DNA of 9,638 nt from an uncultured Myxococcales bacterium (GCA_913058025.1 CAJXPN010000086.1:1-9638), one strand, 5' to 3'. Counted from the first letter of the stretch, positions 1 through 6,781 are shown. A program made the numbers and translations. Notes: generated by a model from the sequence alone, not told the origin.

Positions 1-48
1 TCTACACAGAGTAGATCGTCGGCAGCGTCAGATGTGTATAAGAGACAG
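1..48 (+). other. Nextera library adapter (P5 tail, i5 index, read-1 transposase adapter)
   Basis: This is synthetic library sequence, not genome. Positions 1-7 match the end of the Illumina P5 oligo. Positions 8-15 (AGAGTAGA) match an i5 index that I recall as S504/N504. Positions 16-29 (TCGTCGGCAGCGTC) are the read-1 overhang, and 30-48 (AGATGTGTATAAGAGACAG) are the Tn5 mosaic end. Biological sequence starts at 49. The stretch should be trimmed, because any reading frame that runs through it is false. Confidence 0.98.
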
Positions 49-716
49 TCCCCGCCCAGACCACGACCTACATCGGCATGGCCGCTCTGTACCAAGACCT
101 CGACCGCCTCGTGGGCGTCTCGGTCGGCCACCGCGATCGAGAGTCGATCCTCGACACGAGCCATCAGTTCAACTCGAACCTGCGCGACGTCGCAAAGATG
201 CTCGGTAGGGTCGAGGGTGACGTCATCTCGACCCTGCGCGTCCTGCTCACCTATGAGCGAGGCTGCCCCTTCGACGACAAGATCGCGCGCCCCTTCTACC
301 GCAAGGGCCGCGACCTCCACCTCGTCACCCGGATCCTCGACCTCTGCCGTGTCTACGATCTGCTGCTTCAGGGCCTCGAGGGCTACAAGACGAGGCGCCC
401 GGACCTCGCGATCCAGTACATCGAGTCCAGATCCGGAGAGGCGTTCGACGAGCAGCTCGTGGAGCTCTTCATCTCGACGATGGGCATCTTCCCCATCGGC
501 ACGACCGTCGAGCTCACCACCGGCGAGCGCGGCATCGTCATCCGCACGCCCTCCCCGTCCTCGGATCCCAGGAGGCCCGTGGTCAAGCTCCTCCAGGGTG
601 GCAGCGACGTCGTCATGGACTTGAGCGACGCGCGCTACTCGCACCTCGAGATCTCTCGGAGCGTGAAGACCCAAGAGCAGGACTTCGCCTCATCGAGGCT
701 GTTCCTACTGACCTGA
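49..716 (+). CDS. Degenerate HD-GYP domain protein, C-terminal part (5' end missing)
   Basis: About 221 codons of a truncated gene. The frame is open from the first complete insert codon (51), so the true start lies off the molecule; the ATG at 78 is internal. The order of motifs matches the HD-GYP family (cyclic-di-GMP phosphodiesterases) with the C-terminal extension common in myxobacteria: an IGMAALYQDLDRL block where family members have the HD helix, then TYERG where they have HHE, then HLVTRILDLCRVYDLLL in place of the usual HLxxRIVAVADxYDALT, then FDEQLVELFISTMGIFPIGT and VELTTGERGIVIR. The metal ligands are lost: HD reads QD (93-98), HHE reads TYE (249-257), the GYP tripeptide is absent, and the AD of ADxYDAL reads CR (345-350). 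Phosphodiesterase activity is therefore unlikely, and a binding or regulatory role is an inference. The missing N-terminus may hold other domains. The gene converges on the acidic repeat gene. Confidence 0.8.
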
Positions 717-728
717 CATCCCACCTGC

Positions 729-785
729 CATGAATCGAACCGACGCCGGGTCCTGAGCCTTGCTCAGACCCGGCGTCCATTCATG
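729..785. terminator. Bidirectional stem-loop between convergent genes
   Basis: A perfect 10-bp stem pairs GACGCCGGGT (742-751) with ACCCGGCGTC (768-777). After one bulged base (752) it continues as a 6-bp stem, CTGAGC (753-758) with GCTCAG (762-767), closing on a 3-base loop. An outer 7-bp arm pairs CATGAAT (729-735) with ATTCATG (779-785) across an asymmetric internal loop and overlaps the stop codon of the minus-strand gene. It fills the gap between two convergent genes and so can serve both strands. There is no T-run on either side, so it is a stem-only terminator candidate. Confidence 0.75.
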
Positions 786-3567
786 CGCTCACGATAACGT
801 GGCGCTCGAGCAAGTCCGCGAGCACCGATATCGTCTCCGCGCGCGACATCGACGACAGATCCACGATGTCCTCGTACGTCATCACGCCGTCGATCTGGCT
901 GATGAGGAACCCGGAGCGGTGGTCCAGATTGAGCTTGGGGATCTGCCCCATGGACACGTTGAGCACTGGCGTCTGATGAAGCTCACCGATGGCGCGCTCG
1001 TAACGGAGCGTGAGCTTGCGCTCGATCTCGTCCGCCAGCGCTTGGGCCTCCTCACGGTTCTCGCCGTCTCGAATGCACTCGATGACGTACTCGAGCGCGT
1101 CCTCGAGCTCACCTCGCTCGACGTGGGCGCGAGCGACGTCGAGCTTACGCGTCGGGAGGATCGGCTGAACCGACGGGGACGACTCGACCTCCTCGAGCAC
1201 GAACGAGGACTGGTTGCCCAGACGCGACTCGTGCCGGACCCCGGTGGGGGCGCTGTGCTTGAACGGGTTCTCCTTGCTCAGGTCAGAAGGCTGCATCGGA
1301 GAGTAGGTCGGGATAGACTTCCTCTTGGGCGTAGGTTGCTGAGGCTTGCGCACGATCGGCTCGCCGCGGTAGCGCGAGGAGTCGTCATCGTACTCGTCGT
1401 CTTGCGCCAGAGAGTCCGCGGCGAGCGACTCCGCGAGCGCGAAGAACTCCTCGTCGCTCAACGGATCAGACTCGTCGACAGAAGGCGGGGCCGTGAGCGG
1501 CATGCCGAACATCGTCCCCGAAACCTGCGCGCGCTCTCCTCCTGGGGCCATCTTCCGTAGGACGTCTTCGCTGGGGCCGCGCGGCGGCGTCTTCTGCGAC
1601 ACGCGCTTGAACATGCCCGAGCCGCTGGCTGCGCGCGGGACGGGCTCCTCGATCGAGGGCCCACTGAAGCCCAGGTCGAAGTCGAACTCGTCGTCGTCGA
1701 GATCGGCCGGCGACACAGGAGACTGTGCGGCCGGAACCGGCTCCTCGATGGAGGGACCTCCGAAGCCCAGGTCGAAGTCGAACTCGTCCTCCTCCTCGTG
1801 CTCGGGCGACTCGGCCGGGGCGTGCTCCTCGATGGAGGGGCCGTCGAAGCCCAGGTCGAAGTCGAACTCGTCGGCGTCGAGCTCGGCCGACGGCACGGGG
1901 GACGGGGTCGCTGGCGGCGTCTGCTCGATGGAGGCGCCACCGAAGCCCAGGTCGGACTCCAGAGAGTCATCCACGCTCCCCGCATCGAAGTGGTGCTCGG
2001 AGGTCGGCTGCGAAGAAGGCGCCGACGGCTCCTCGAGCGTGAAGGGTGCGGCCTCGCGGGTGCTCCTCAGGTCGGTCTGCATGCTCTGGAGGGCCGGATT
2101 CTCGCGCGTTTGCCTGACGTTCTGAGGCGTCTGCTCGTGCGCCAGCTGAGCGAGCTCACCCACCTCGTCGAGGCGAGTCGACGAGTTATTCAAGGGCATC
2201 CAGTCTTCGTCGTCACCGAAGATCGGCGCGTCGTCGAAGGAGTCGCCATCGCTGGCCTCGAAGAGCTGTGACGAAGACGCGCGCTGAGACGATGTGATCA
2301 CCTCATGCTGGCGCGTCTCTCGATCGAAGGGGTCATCCTCTTGCGGGGCCTTGGGCTCTGCCTTGGAGTCTCTACCGTACACGTCCTCCAGTTCGGCCTT
2401 CACCTCGTCGGACTGACCTCCGAAGGTGAACCCGAGGGGTCGATCGAAGGGGGAGATCGTTCGATCTCCATCGTGTTCGTCCTGCTCTGCCCCAACACCC
2501 ATACCAGGGTGACCGAGGTCGAAGTCGGGAGCGTCGGCGCCAAGCTCTGGTGAGACATCCCACCCTCCGTCGTCGCCGAACTCGAACACGTCCTCGGACG
2601 AGCCATCAGAAACAGGCTCTTCGATCGAAGGGCCTCCGAAGCCGAGGTCGAACTCGTCCTCGTCGAGCGGCGCGGCGGCTTCGGGAGCAGGCGAATCATC
2701 GTCGCCAAAGCCCATATCGAAGTCACCAAACCCGAGGTCGAGCTCGAACGCGTCCGGCTGCGCCTCTGGTTCCGCCTCTGGCTGAGCCTCCGGCTCAACC
2801 GCGAGCTCGGGCTCTTCGATCGAGGGGCCTCCGAAGCCGAGGTCGAACTCGTCCTCATCCAGGGCAGGTGCCGACGTCGAGTCATCGACAGCGCCGTCTT
2901 CATCATCACCGAACCCCATGTCGAAATCGCTCAATCCGAGGTCGAGCTCGAACGCATCTGGCTGTGCATCAGGCTCGGCAGAGATCTCGGGCACTTCGAT
3001 CGAGGGGCCTCCGAAGTCGAGATCGAACTCGTTTTCGTCCAGGGCCGGAGCCGACGAGGCGTCGGGCTCCGCGGCGGCGAGGTCTTCCATCGAAATCGAC
3101 GGCTCCTCGTCACCAAAGGAGAGGTCGAACTCGAAGTCGTCGCCGAACAGCTCGAGGTCATCCTGAGAGGACGAGTCGGCGTCGAAGCTGAGCTCGAGGT
3201 CGAATGAGCCGGCGCCATTGGCGACGTCTTCGGTGAAAGACGAGTCGTTCGAGAGTACGAGGTCTTCGCCAGGGTTCCCCAATCCGTCGAAGACACCTTC
3301 CATGACGTCGAGGCCCATGTCGTCGATCGAGATCCACGACGCGCTCTCCGGGGCAGACCCAGAGACGAGTTCGTACTCGTTGATGAGTGCGTCGAGGTGT
3401 TCGAGCGCGAGCTCGTCTTCACCCGCGGCGAGTGCCGCCAGGGTTGAGTAGACGTCGACATCCTCATGACGCAGTACGTCGAGTATGACGCGCGAGCGGA
3501 CGGAGTCCCCACTAGTGAGGACGTCTCGTGCGCTCCCGAGCTGTGCGAGGATCTGTGATGTTTCCAT
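781..3567 (-). CDS. Large acidic repeat protein with TPR-like and winged-helix-like C-terminus, last gene of the J/DnaK cluster
   Basis: 928 residues; I do not recognise a named family. Residues 1-70 look helical and folded. Residues 75-650 are very rich in D/E with regularly spaced F and G, probably disordered, and hold seven clear copies of a motif with core FDLGFGGPSIEEP (near 181, 241, 306, 539, 571, 599 and 631), a degenerate copy (146-162), two DFDMGFGDD blocks (214, 282) and five FGDD tetrapeptides. Residues 651-780 are less acidic, with a basic patch (KPQQPTPKRK) and a GTMFGMP segment (684-690). Residues 805-850 look like a TPR-type helical hairpin. Residues 878-928 resemble the N-terminal domain of the J protein encoded two genes upstream (GFLISQIDG against YFLLSRVNG). 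No signal peptide or membrane segment is seen, so it is probably cytoplasmic. It starts 42 bases after dnaK, probably in the same transcript, with no clear Shine-Dalgarno. A scaffold or chaperone-client role is inference. Confidence 0.9.
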   Translation of the reverse strand: METSQILAQLGSARDVLTSGDSVRSRVILDVLRHEDVDVYSTLAALAAGEDELALEHLDALINEYELVSGSAPESASWISIDDMGLDVMEGVFDGLGNPGEDLVLSNDSSFTEDVANGAGSFDLELSFDADSSSQDDLELFGDDFEFDLSFGDEEPSISMEDLAAAEPDASSAPALDENEFDLDFGGPSIEVPEISAEPDAQPDAFELDLGLSDFDMGFGDDEDGAVDDSTSAPALDEDEFDLGFGGPSIEEPELAVEPEAQPEAEPEAQPDAFELDLGFGDFDMGFGDDDSPAPEAAAPLDEDEFDLGFGGPSIEEPVSDGSSEDVFEFGDDGGWDVSPELGADAPDFDLGHPGMGVGAEQDEHDGDRTISPFDRPLGFTFGGQSDEVKAELEDVYGRDSKAEPKAPQEDDPFDRETRQHEVITSSQRASSSQLFEASDGDSFDDAPIFGDDEDWMPLNNSSTRLDEVGELAQLAHEQTPQNVRQTRENPALQSMQTDLRSTREAAPFTLEEPSAPSSQPTSEHHFDAGSVDDSLESDLGFGGASIEQTPPATPSPVPSAELDADEFDFDLGFDGPSIEEHAPAESPEHEEEDEFDFDLGFGGPSIEEPVPAAQSPVSPADLDDDEFDFDLGFSGPSIEEPVPRAASGSGMFKRVSQKTPPRGPSEDVLRKMAPGGERAQVSGTMFGMPLTAPPSVDESDPLSDEEFFALAESLAADSLAQDDEYDDDSSRYRGEPIVRKPQQPTPKRKSIPTYSPMQPSDLSKENPFKHSAPTGVRHESRLGNQSSFVLEEVESSPSVQPILPTRKLDVARAHVERGELEDALEYVIECIRDGENREEAQALADEIERKLTLRYERAIGELHQTPVLNVSMGQIPKLNLDHRSGFLISQIDGVMTYEDIVDLSSMSRAETISVLADLLERHVIVSA
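1642..1965 (-). repeat. C-proximal coding repeat array (4 copies)
   Basis: Encodes residues 535-642 of the acidic protein. There are four copies of DLGF-x-G-[PA]-SIE, starting near residues 539, 571, 599 and 631, so the spacing is 32, 28 and 32 residues. The last three copies share an extended DEFDFDLGF lead-in. Their DNA is nearly identical over about 45 bases per copy (for example 1741-1789 and 1825-1873), with linkers of different sequence between. The high DNA identity suggests recent expansion or ongoing gene conversion within the gene. Confidence 0.85.
2617..3054 (-). repeat. N-proximal coding repeat array (3 copies, ~60-residue unit)
   Basis: Encodes residues 172-317 of the acidic protein. 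The unit is SAPALDExEFDL-x-FGGPSIE, an E/P/A-rich linker, then DAFELDLG and DFDMGFGDD. It begins at 172 and again at 232, a shift of exactly 60 residues. A third, partial unit follows after 64 residues (LDEDEFDLGF at 301-310). The second unit carries an 8-residue gain in its linker (EPEAQP-type repeats). It differs from the C-proximal array in lacking the extra FD and in having the DFDMGFGDD partner block. The two arrays therefore seem to have expanded separately. Confidence 0.85.
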
Positions 3568-3609
3568 GAAAGTCGCCGGTCACGGAGTTGCCGTGCGCGT
3601 AAGGGGAGC

Positions 3610-5421
3610 TCAGTCGATGAGCGACTCGAGCATCGATTTGGCGCTGTCGAGCGCAGCGAGCGCGGCGCTCACCTCGCTCTGCTCGCGAGACTCCATCGCG
3701 CCTCGTCCATTATGGATGGCGAGCGTGGCGCCGTCGCAGGCGTCCTGCACCTCGACGCTCTCGGCGCCCTCGAGCTTGGTGACGAGCTTCTCGACCTCAC
3801 GAAGGAGGCGAGACATCTTCGTGCGCTCTCGCTCGAGCTCCTCGTCCTCCTTGAGGGCGACGAGGTAGTCGGCGTTCTCGGCGATCATGTTGTGGAGTTC
3901 CTCCTCCGTCAGGCCGCTCGTGGCGGTGACGGTGATGGAGTGCTCCTTGCCGGTCTCGAGGTCCTTGGCCATCACGCTGACGATGCCGTCGGCGCTGATG
4001 TTGAAGGTCACGTCGACCTCGACGGCGCCAGCGGGAGCGCTGCGCAGCCCGCCCATGATGAACTCGCCGAGCAGCTCGTTGTTCGCCGCGACGTCGTCGT
4101 CGCCCTGGAACACGATGATCTTGACCTGCGTCTGGTTGTCACGAACGGTCGTGAACTTGTGCGAGTGCGAGGTCGGGATCGTGGTGTTGGCCTCGATCAA
4201 GCGCTGGAAGCCGCCGCCGTGGACCATGATCCCCAGCGCATGCGGCGTGACGTCGAGCAGGAGGATGTCGTGGTCGTCTTGGACGAGCGCGGCGCCCTGC
4301 ACCGACGCGCCGAGCGCGACGGCCTCGTCCGGGTGCACGGCCTTGGAGGGGTCGCGCCCGAAGAACTCCTTGACCGAGTCCTGGATCCTGGGCATGCGCG
4401 TCATGCCGCCGACGAGGATGACGTCGTCGATGTCGTCGGTGTCGAGCCCGGCGTCCTGGATGGCGGCGCCGCAGATCTTGACGGCGCGGTGCACGAGGTC
4501 GGCCACGAGCTCCTCGAACTTCCCGCGGGAGAGGTTCGTCTGGAGGTGAAGCGCCTCGCCGCTCTCCTTGGTGTAGATGAACGGGAGGCTGATCTCGGTC
4601 TCCTGCATCGTGGAGAGCTCGATCTTGGCCTTCTCGGCGGCGTCCTTGAGGCGCTGGAGCGACATCTCGTCCTTGCGGAGGTCGACGCGGTGCTCTCGGG
4701 CGAACTCGATGGCGAGGTGCTCGATGATGCGCGCGTCGAAGTCCTCGCCGCCCAGGAACGTGTCGCCAGCGGTCGAGAGGACGTCGAAGACGCCCGTCGA
4801 GATCTCGAGGATCGAGATATCGAACGTGCCGCCGCCCAGGTCGTAGACGGCGACGGTGGCGTCGAGGTCTTCCTTGCCGAACCCGTAGGCGAGCGCGGCG
4901 GCGGTGGGCTCGTTGATGATGCGGACGATGTCGAGGCCGGCGATGACGCCGGCGTCCTTGGTCGCCTGCCGCTGGTTGTCGTTGAAGTACGCGGGGACCG
5001 TGACGACGGCCTTCTGCGGCTCCTCGCCCAGGTACTCCTCGGCCACGAGCTTCATCTCCTGAAGGATGATGCTCGAGATCTCGGGGAGGCTGTACTCCTT
5101 GCCACGCAGCATGATGCGCGCGTCGTCATGGGGCCCCTGGACGATCTCGTATGGGCACGTCTCCATGCAGTGAAGCACCGCGGGAGAGCCCCACTTACGC
5201 CCGATCAGCCGCTTCGCGGCGTAGACCGTGTGGCGCGCGTTCGTGATCGCCTGGCGCTTGGCCATCTGCCCTACGAGGCGGCGTCCAGACTCCGAGATCG
5301 CGACGATGCTCGGGGTCGTCTTGTAGCCGCCCTTGTTCGGGATCACCTTCGGCACACCGCCTTCGAGCACCGCCACACAAGAGTTCGTCGTCCCCAGGTC
5401 AATACCAATGACGCGTTCCAT
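3610..5421 (-). CDS. DnaK/Hsp70 paralogue, tail-less
   Basis: 603 residues, against 638 in E. coli DnaK. The ATPase domain is intact: phosphate-1 loop IGIDLGTTNSCVAV (5-18), AYFNDNQRQATKDAG (144-158), phosphate-2 loop DLGGGTFD (194-201), GGEDFD (224-229), adenosine motif VILVGGMTRMP (334-344). The linker is DILLLDVTP (385-393). The beta substrate domain spans about 394-503 and a shortened lid 504-603, ending SMLESLID with no acidic EEVD-like tail. By alignment to E. coli, the arch residues M404 and A429 are H401 and V426 here, while pocket V436 is kept (V433). An unusual HCMETC (84-89) sits where most DnaKs have no cysteines. It lies downstream of a J-domain gene and upstream of the acidic repeat gene. 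No grpE is in the window. It is probably a specialised Hsp70 rather than the housekeeping DnaK, comparable in kind to SglK of Myxococcus xanthus; that parallel is inference. The ATG has a good ribosome binding site. Confidence 0.93.
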   Translation of the reverse strand: MERVIGIDLGTTNSCVAVLEGGVPKVIPNKGGYKTTPSIVAISESGRRLVGQMAKRQAITNARHTVYAAKRLIGRKWGSPAVLHCMETCPYEIVQGPHDDARIMLRGKEYSLPEISSIILQEMKLVAEEYLGEEPQKAVVTVPAYFNDNQRQATKDAGVIAGLDIVRIINEPTAAALAYGFGKEDLDATVAVYDLGGGTFDISILEISTGVFDVLSTAGDTFLGGEDFDARIIEHLAIEFAREHRVDLRKDEMSLQRLKDAAEKAKIELSTMQETEISLPFIYTKESGEALHLQTNLSRGKFEELVADLVHRAVKICGAAIQDAGLDTDDIDDVILVGGMTRMPRIQDSVKEFFGRDPSKAVHPDEAVALGASVQGAALVQDDHDILLLDVTPHALGIMVHGGGFQRLIEANTTIPTSHSHKFTTVRDNQTQVKIIVFQGDDDVAANNELLGEFIMGGLRSAPAGAVEVDVTFNISADGIVSVMAKDLETGKEHSITVTATSGLTEEELHNMIAENADYLVALKEDEELERERTKMSRLLREVEKLVTKLEGAESVEVQDACDGATLAIHNGRGAMESREQSEVSAALAALDSAKSMLESLID

Positions 5422-5428
5422 CCGCGCA

Positions 5429-5434
5429 CTCCTT
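5429..5434 (-). promoter_or_regulatory. Ribosome binding site of the dnaK paralogue
   Basis: AAGGAG on the minus strand, 7 bases before the ATG at 5421. It fixes the start and gives the 603-residue product beginning MERVIGIDLG. Just upstream (5439-5455) the hexamer ATGAAG (minus strand) occurs twice with an 11-base period. No convincing promoter or CIRCE element is seen in the 105-base gap behind the J gene, so the two genes may share a transcript. Confidence 0.8.
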
Positions 5435-5526
5435 ACAGCTTCATCAATTCTTCATTGCCCCGACGCGTGACGCGCTCCGACAGGCCCTGCAATCAAGGCA
5501 CGGGAGGAGCTTAACGTGGCATCGGC

Positions 5527-6672
5527 TCAGATCAACTTCTTGAGGAACTCGATCCTCTTGCGCACTGACTGATTGTCGGGTTCGAGCTCCTGTGCCTTCT
5601 CGTAGTAACGAAGTGAGTCGGCGTAGTCCTCGTTCTCCTCATAGATGTCACCTATGAGCACGAGGGGTTTGATGTCGGCGGGATGCTGCTGCGCGGCGGC
5701 CTTCGCCATGAGCACTGCCTCGGAGACGAAGTCTTCGCCGTCGAGGCGACGGAGGAGGTTCGCCCCACGCATCGCCACGGCCGCGTCATGCTTGATCCCG
5801 AAGGCTTTCTTGTACGAAGCAGCCGCCTCCGCGAACTCCCTCGCCTCCTCGTGCTTCTCCCCCTGACGAAGCAACACGCCGAAGGCCATCTCGCGCTTGC
5901 GGTCCGTGGGCGCGGGCCGAGGAGCGGCCTGCGACGACGAGCTCGGCTGAGCCGAGTTCGTCTCCGAGCTCGGCGACGAGCTCGTCGTCGAAAGCGTGCC
6001 GTCGTACTCCTCCCGTTTCCCCTTGTGAGAGAGCGTCTGGTACGCCTTGTTCACAGCGTGGAAGACGCTCTCGACGAGCGGCTGGATGTCCCCGAGATCC
6101 TTCCCGTAGAAACGATCGGGGTGGAAGCGCTTGGAGGTCTTGAAGTAGGCGCCCTTGATGTCCTTTCGGCCCGCGTCGCGGGCGACGCCGAGGAGCTCGT
6201 AGAAGCTCACCGACGAAAGGTGGGCGGCCATGAACGAGACCTCGGTCTTGAACGCGTCGTCGAGGTCGACGCCTTGCGCCAGGAGCCCAGGCTCCATGGA
6301 GTGCGTCTCTGGCTCACCTGGCCACCCATCCCAGCGCGTATCCGCGACGACGGGCGCCGCGGGCGCGACCGGCGCAGCCACAGACTCAGGGGCTGCCTCG
6401 CCACCCACGGCTTCGGCCCCGAAGTTCGGAGCAGAAGCCGCGACCGGCTCGGGGCTGGGCATCCGGATCAAGCCGGCCTCGACGAGGCGCTTGAGGGAGG
6501 CGTGGGTGGTGTCACGAGGCTGGCCGCTGATCTGACAGATCTCGGCAATCGTGACCTTGCCGTTGACGCGAGACAACAGGAAGTAATCCTCAGGGGTCGG
6601 TTGGACCTTGAGGTTCTTGTAGTCCACGTCCGCGACGGGGATTGGCTGAACGTTGTCGTCGAGCAAACTCAA
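5527..6672 (-). CDS. J-domain (DnaJ-like) co-chaperone with N-terminal winged-helix-like domain and C-terminal TPRs
   Basis: 381 residues. Residues 15-72 form a winged-helix-like domain (DYFLLSRVNG, then TIAEICQIS, then SLKRLVEAGLI). Residues 75-130 are an A/P/E-rich linker. Residues 155-226 are a J domain (SFYELLGV, the invariant HPD at 184-186, AYQTLSHKGKREEYD). A serine-rich linker follows (229-255). Residues 260-380 are TPR-like helical pairs, the clearest being LVLIGDIYEENEDYADSLRYYEKAQELEPD. It lacks the G/F region, zinc finger and C-terminal substrate domains of true DnaJ, so it is a class C J protein that should stimulate an Hsp70, most simply the DnaK encoded next. The start is uncertain: there is no in-frame ATG. 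TTG at 6672 is the outer choice. TTG at 6666 lies 6 bases after AAGG (6676-6673) and fits better, removing two residues. The gap to dnaK is 105 bases. Confidence 0.92.
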   Translation of the reverse strand: MSLLDDNVQPIPVADVDYKNLKVQPTPEDYFLLSRVNGKVTIAEICQISGQPRDTTHASLKRLVEAGLIRMPSPEPVAASAPNFGAEAVGGEAAPESVAAPVAPAAPVVADTRWDGWPGEPETHSMEPGLLAQGVDLDDAFKTEVSFMAAHLSSVSFYELLGVARDAGRKDIKGAYFKTSKRFHPDRFYGKDLGDIQPLVESVFHAVNKAYQTLSHKGKREEYDGTLSTTSSSPSSETNSAQPSSSSQAAPRPAPTDRKREMAFGVLLRQGEKHEEAREFAEAAASYKKAFGIKHDAAVAMRGANLLRRLDGEDFVSEAVLMAKAAAQQHPADIKPLVLIGDIYEENEDYADSLRYYEKAQELEPDNQSVRKRIEFLKKLI

Positions 6673-6709
6673 CCTTCGCGTTCGTGCGTGTTGAAGTGCG
6701 CCGTGAGCA

Positions 6710-6729
6710 TCGGAGGCTCGTGCCTCCGA
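6710..6729 (-). promoter_or_regulatory. Hairpin in the leader of the J-domain gene
   Basis: A perfect 8-bp inverted repeat with a 4-base loop: TCGGAGGC (6710-6717) and GCCTCCGA (6722-6729). On the minus strand it lies about 40 bases before the J start and contains a GGAGG that would be paired in the stem. Directly after it a 13-codon frame, ATG at 6710 to TGA at 6669, ends overlapping the outer TTG start. It could be a leader structure or a weak terminator for the upstream gene. There is no T-run. Confidence 0.4.
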
Positions 6730-6781
6730 GAGCGTGTCATGGCGCGAAAATGAGTGTGAGTGGGGTCACCGAGCGCATTGT

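Noticed and set aside
760..1560. 266-codon open frame on the + strand opposite the acidic protein's C-terminus
   Set aside because: R/L/V-rich shadow. The minus frame has structured TPR-like and winged-helix-like domains, and the shadow frame would begin inside the terminator stem-loop.
3581..3595. Stem-loop in the 42-base gap between dnaK and the acidic gene
   Set aside because: Five base pairs (CACGG/CCGTG) only, with no T-run. It is more likely incidental than a terminator.
3712..5514. 600-codon open frame on the + strand
   Set aside because: It lies entirely antisense to dnaK, has an R/V/D/L-rich composition and no recognisable domain. Long open antisense frames opposite dnaK in GC-rich genomes are a known composition artefact.
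5422..5526. CIRCE element or sigma-54 promoter in front of dnaK
   Set aside because: Only a GAGTGC half-like string overlaps the ribosome binding site, without the inverted partner. No TGGC-N-TTGC arrangement with correct spacing was found.
5683..6753. 356-codon open frame on the + strand opposite the J gene
   Set aside because: Antisense shadow with R/L-rich low-complexity translation, while the minus strand encodes clear J and TPR motifs.
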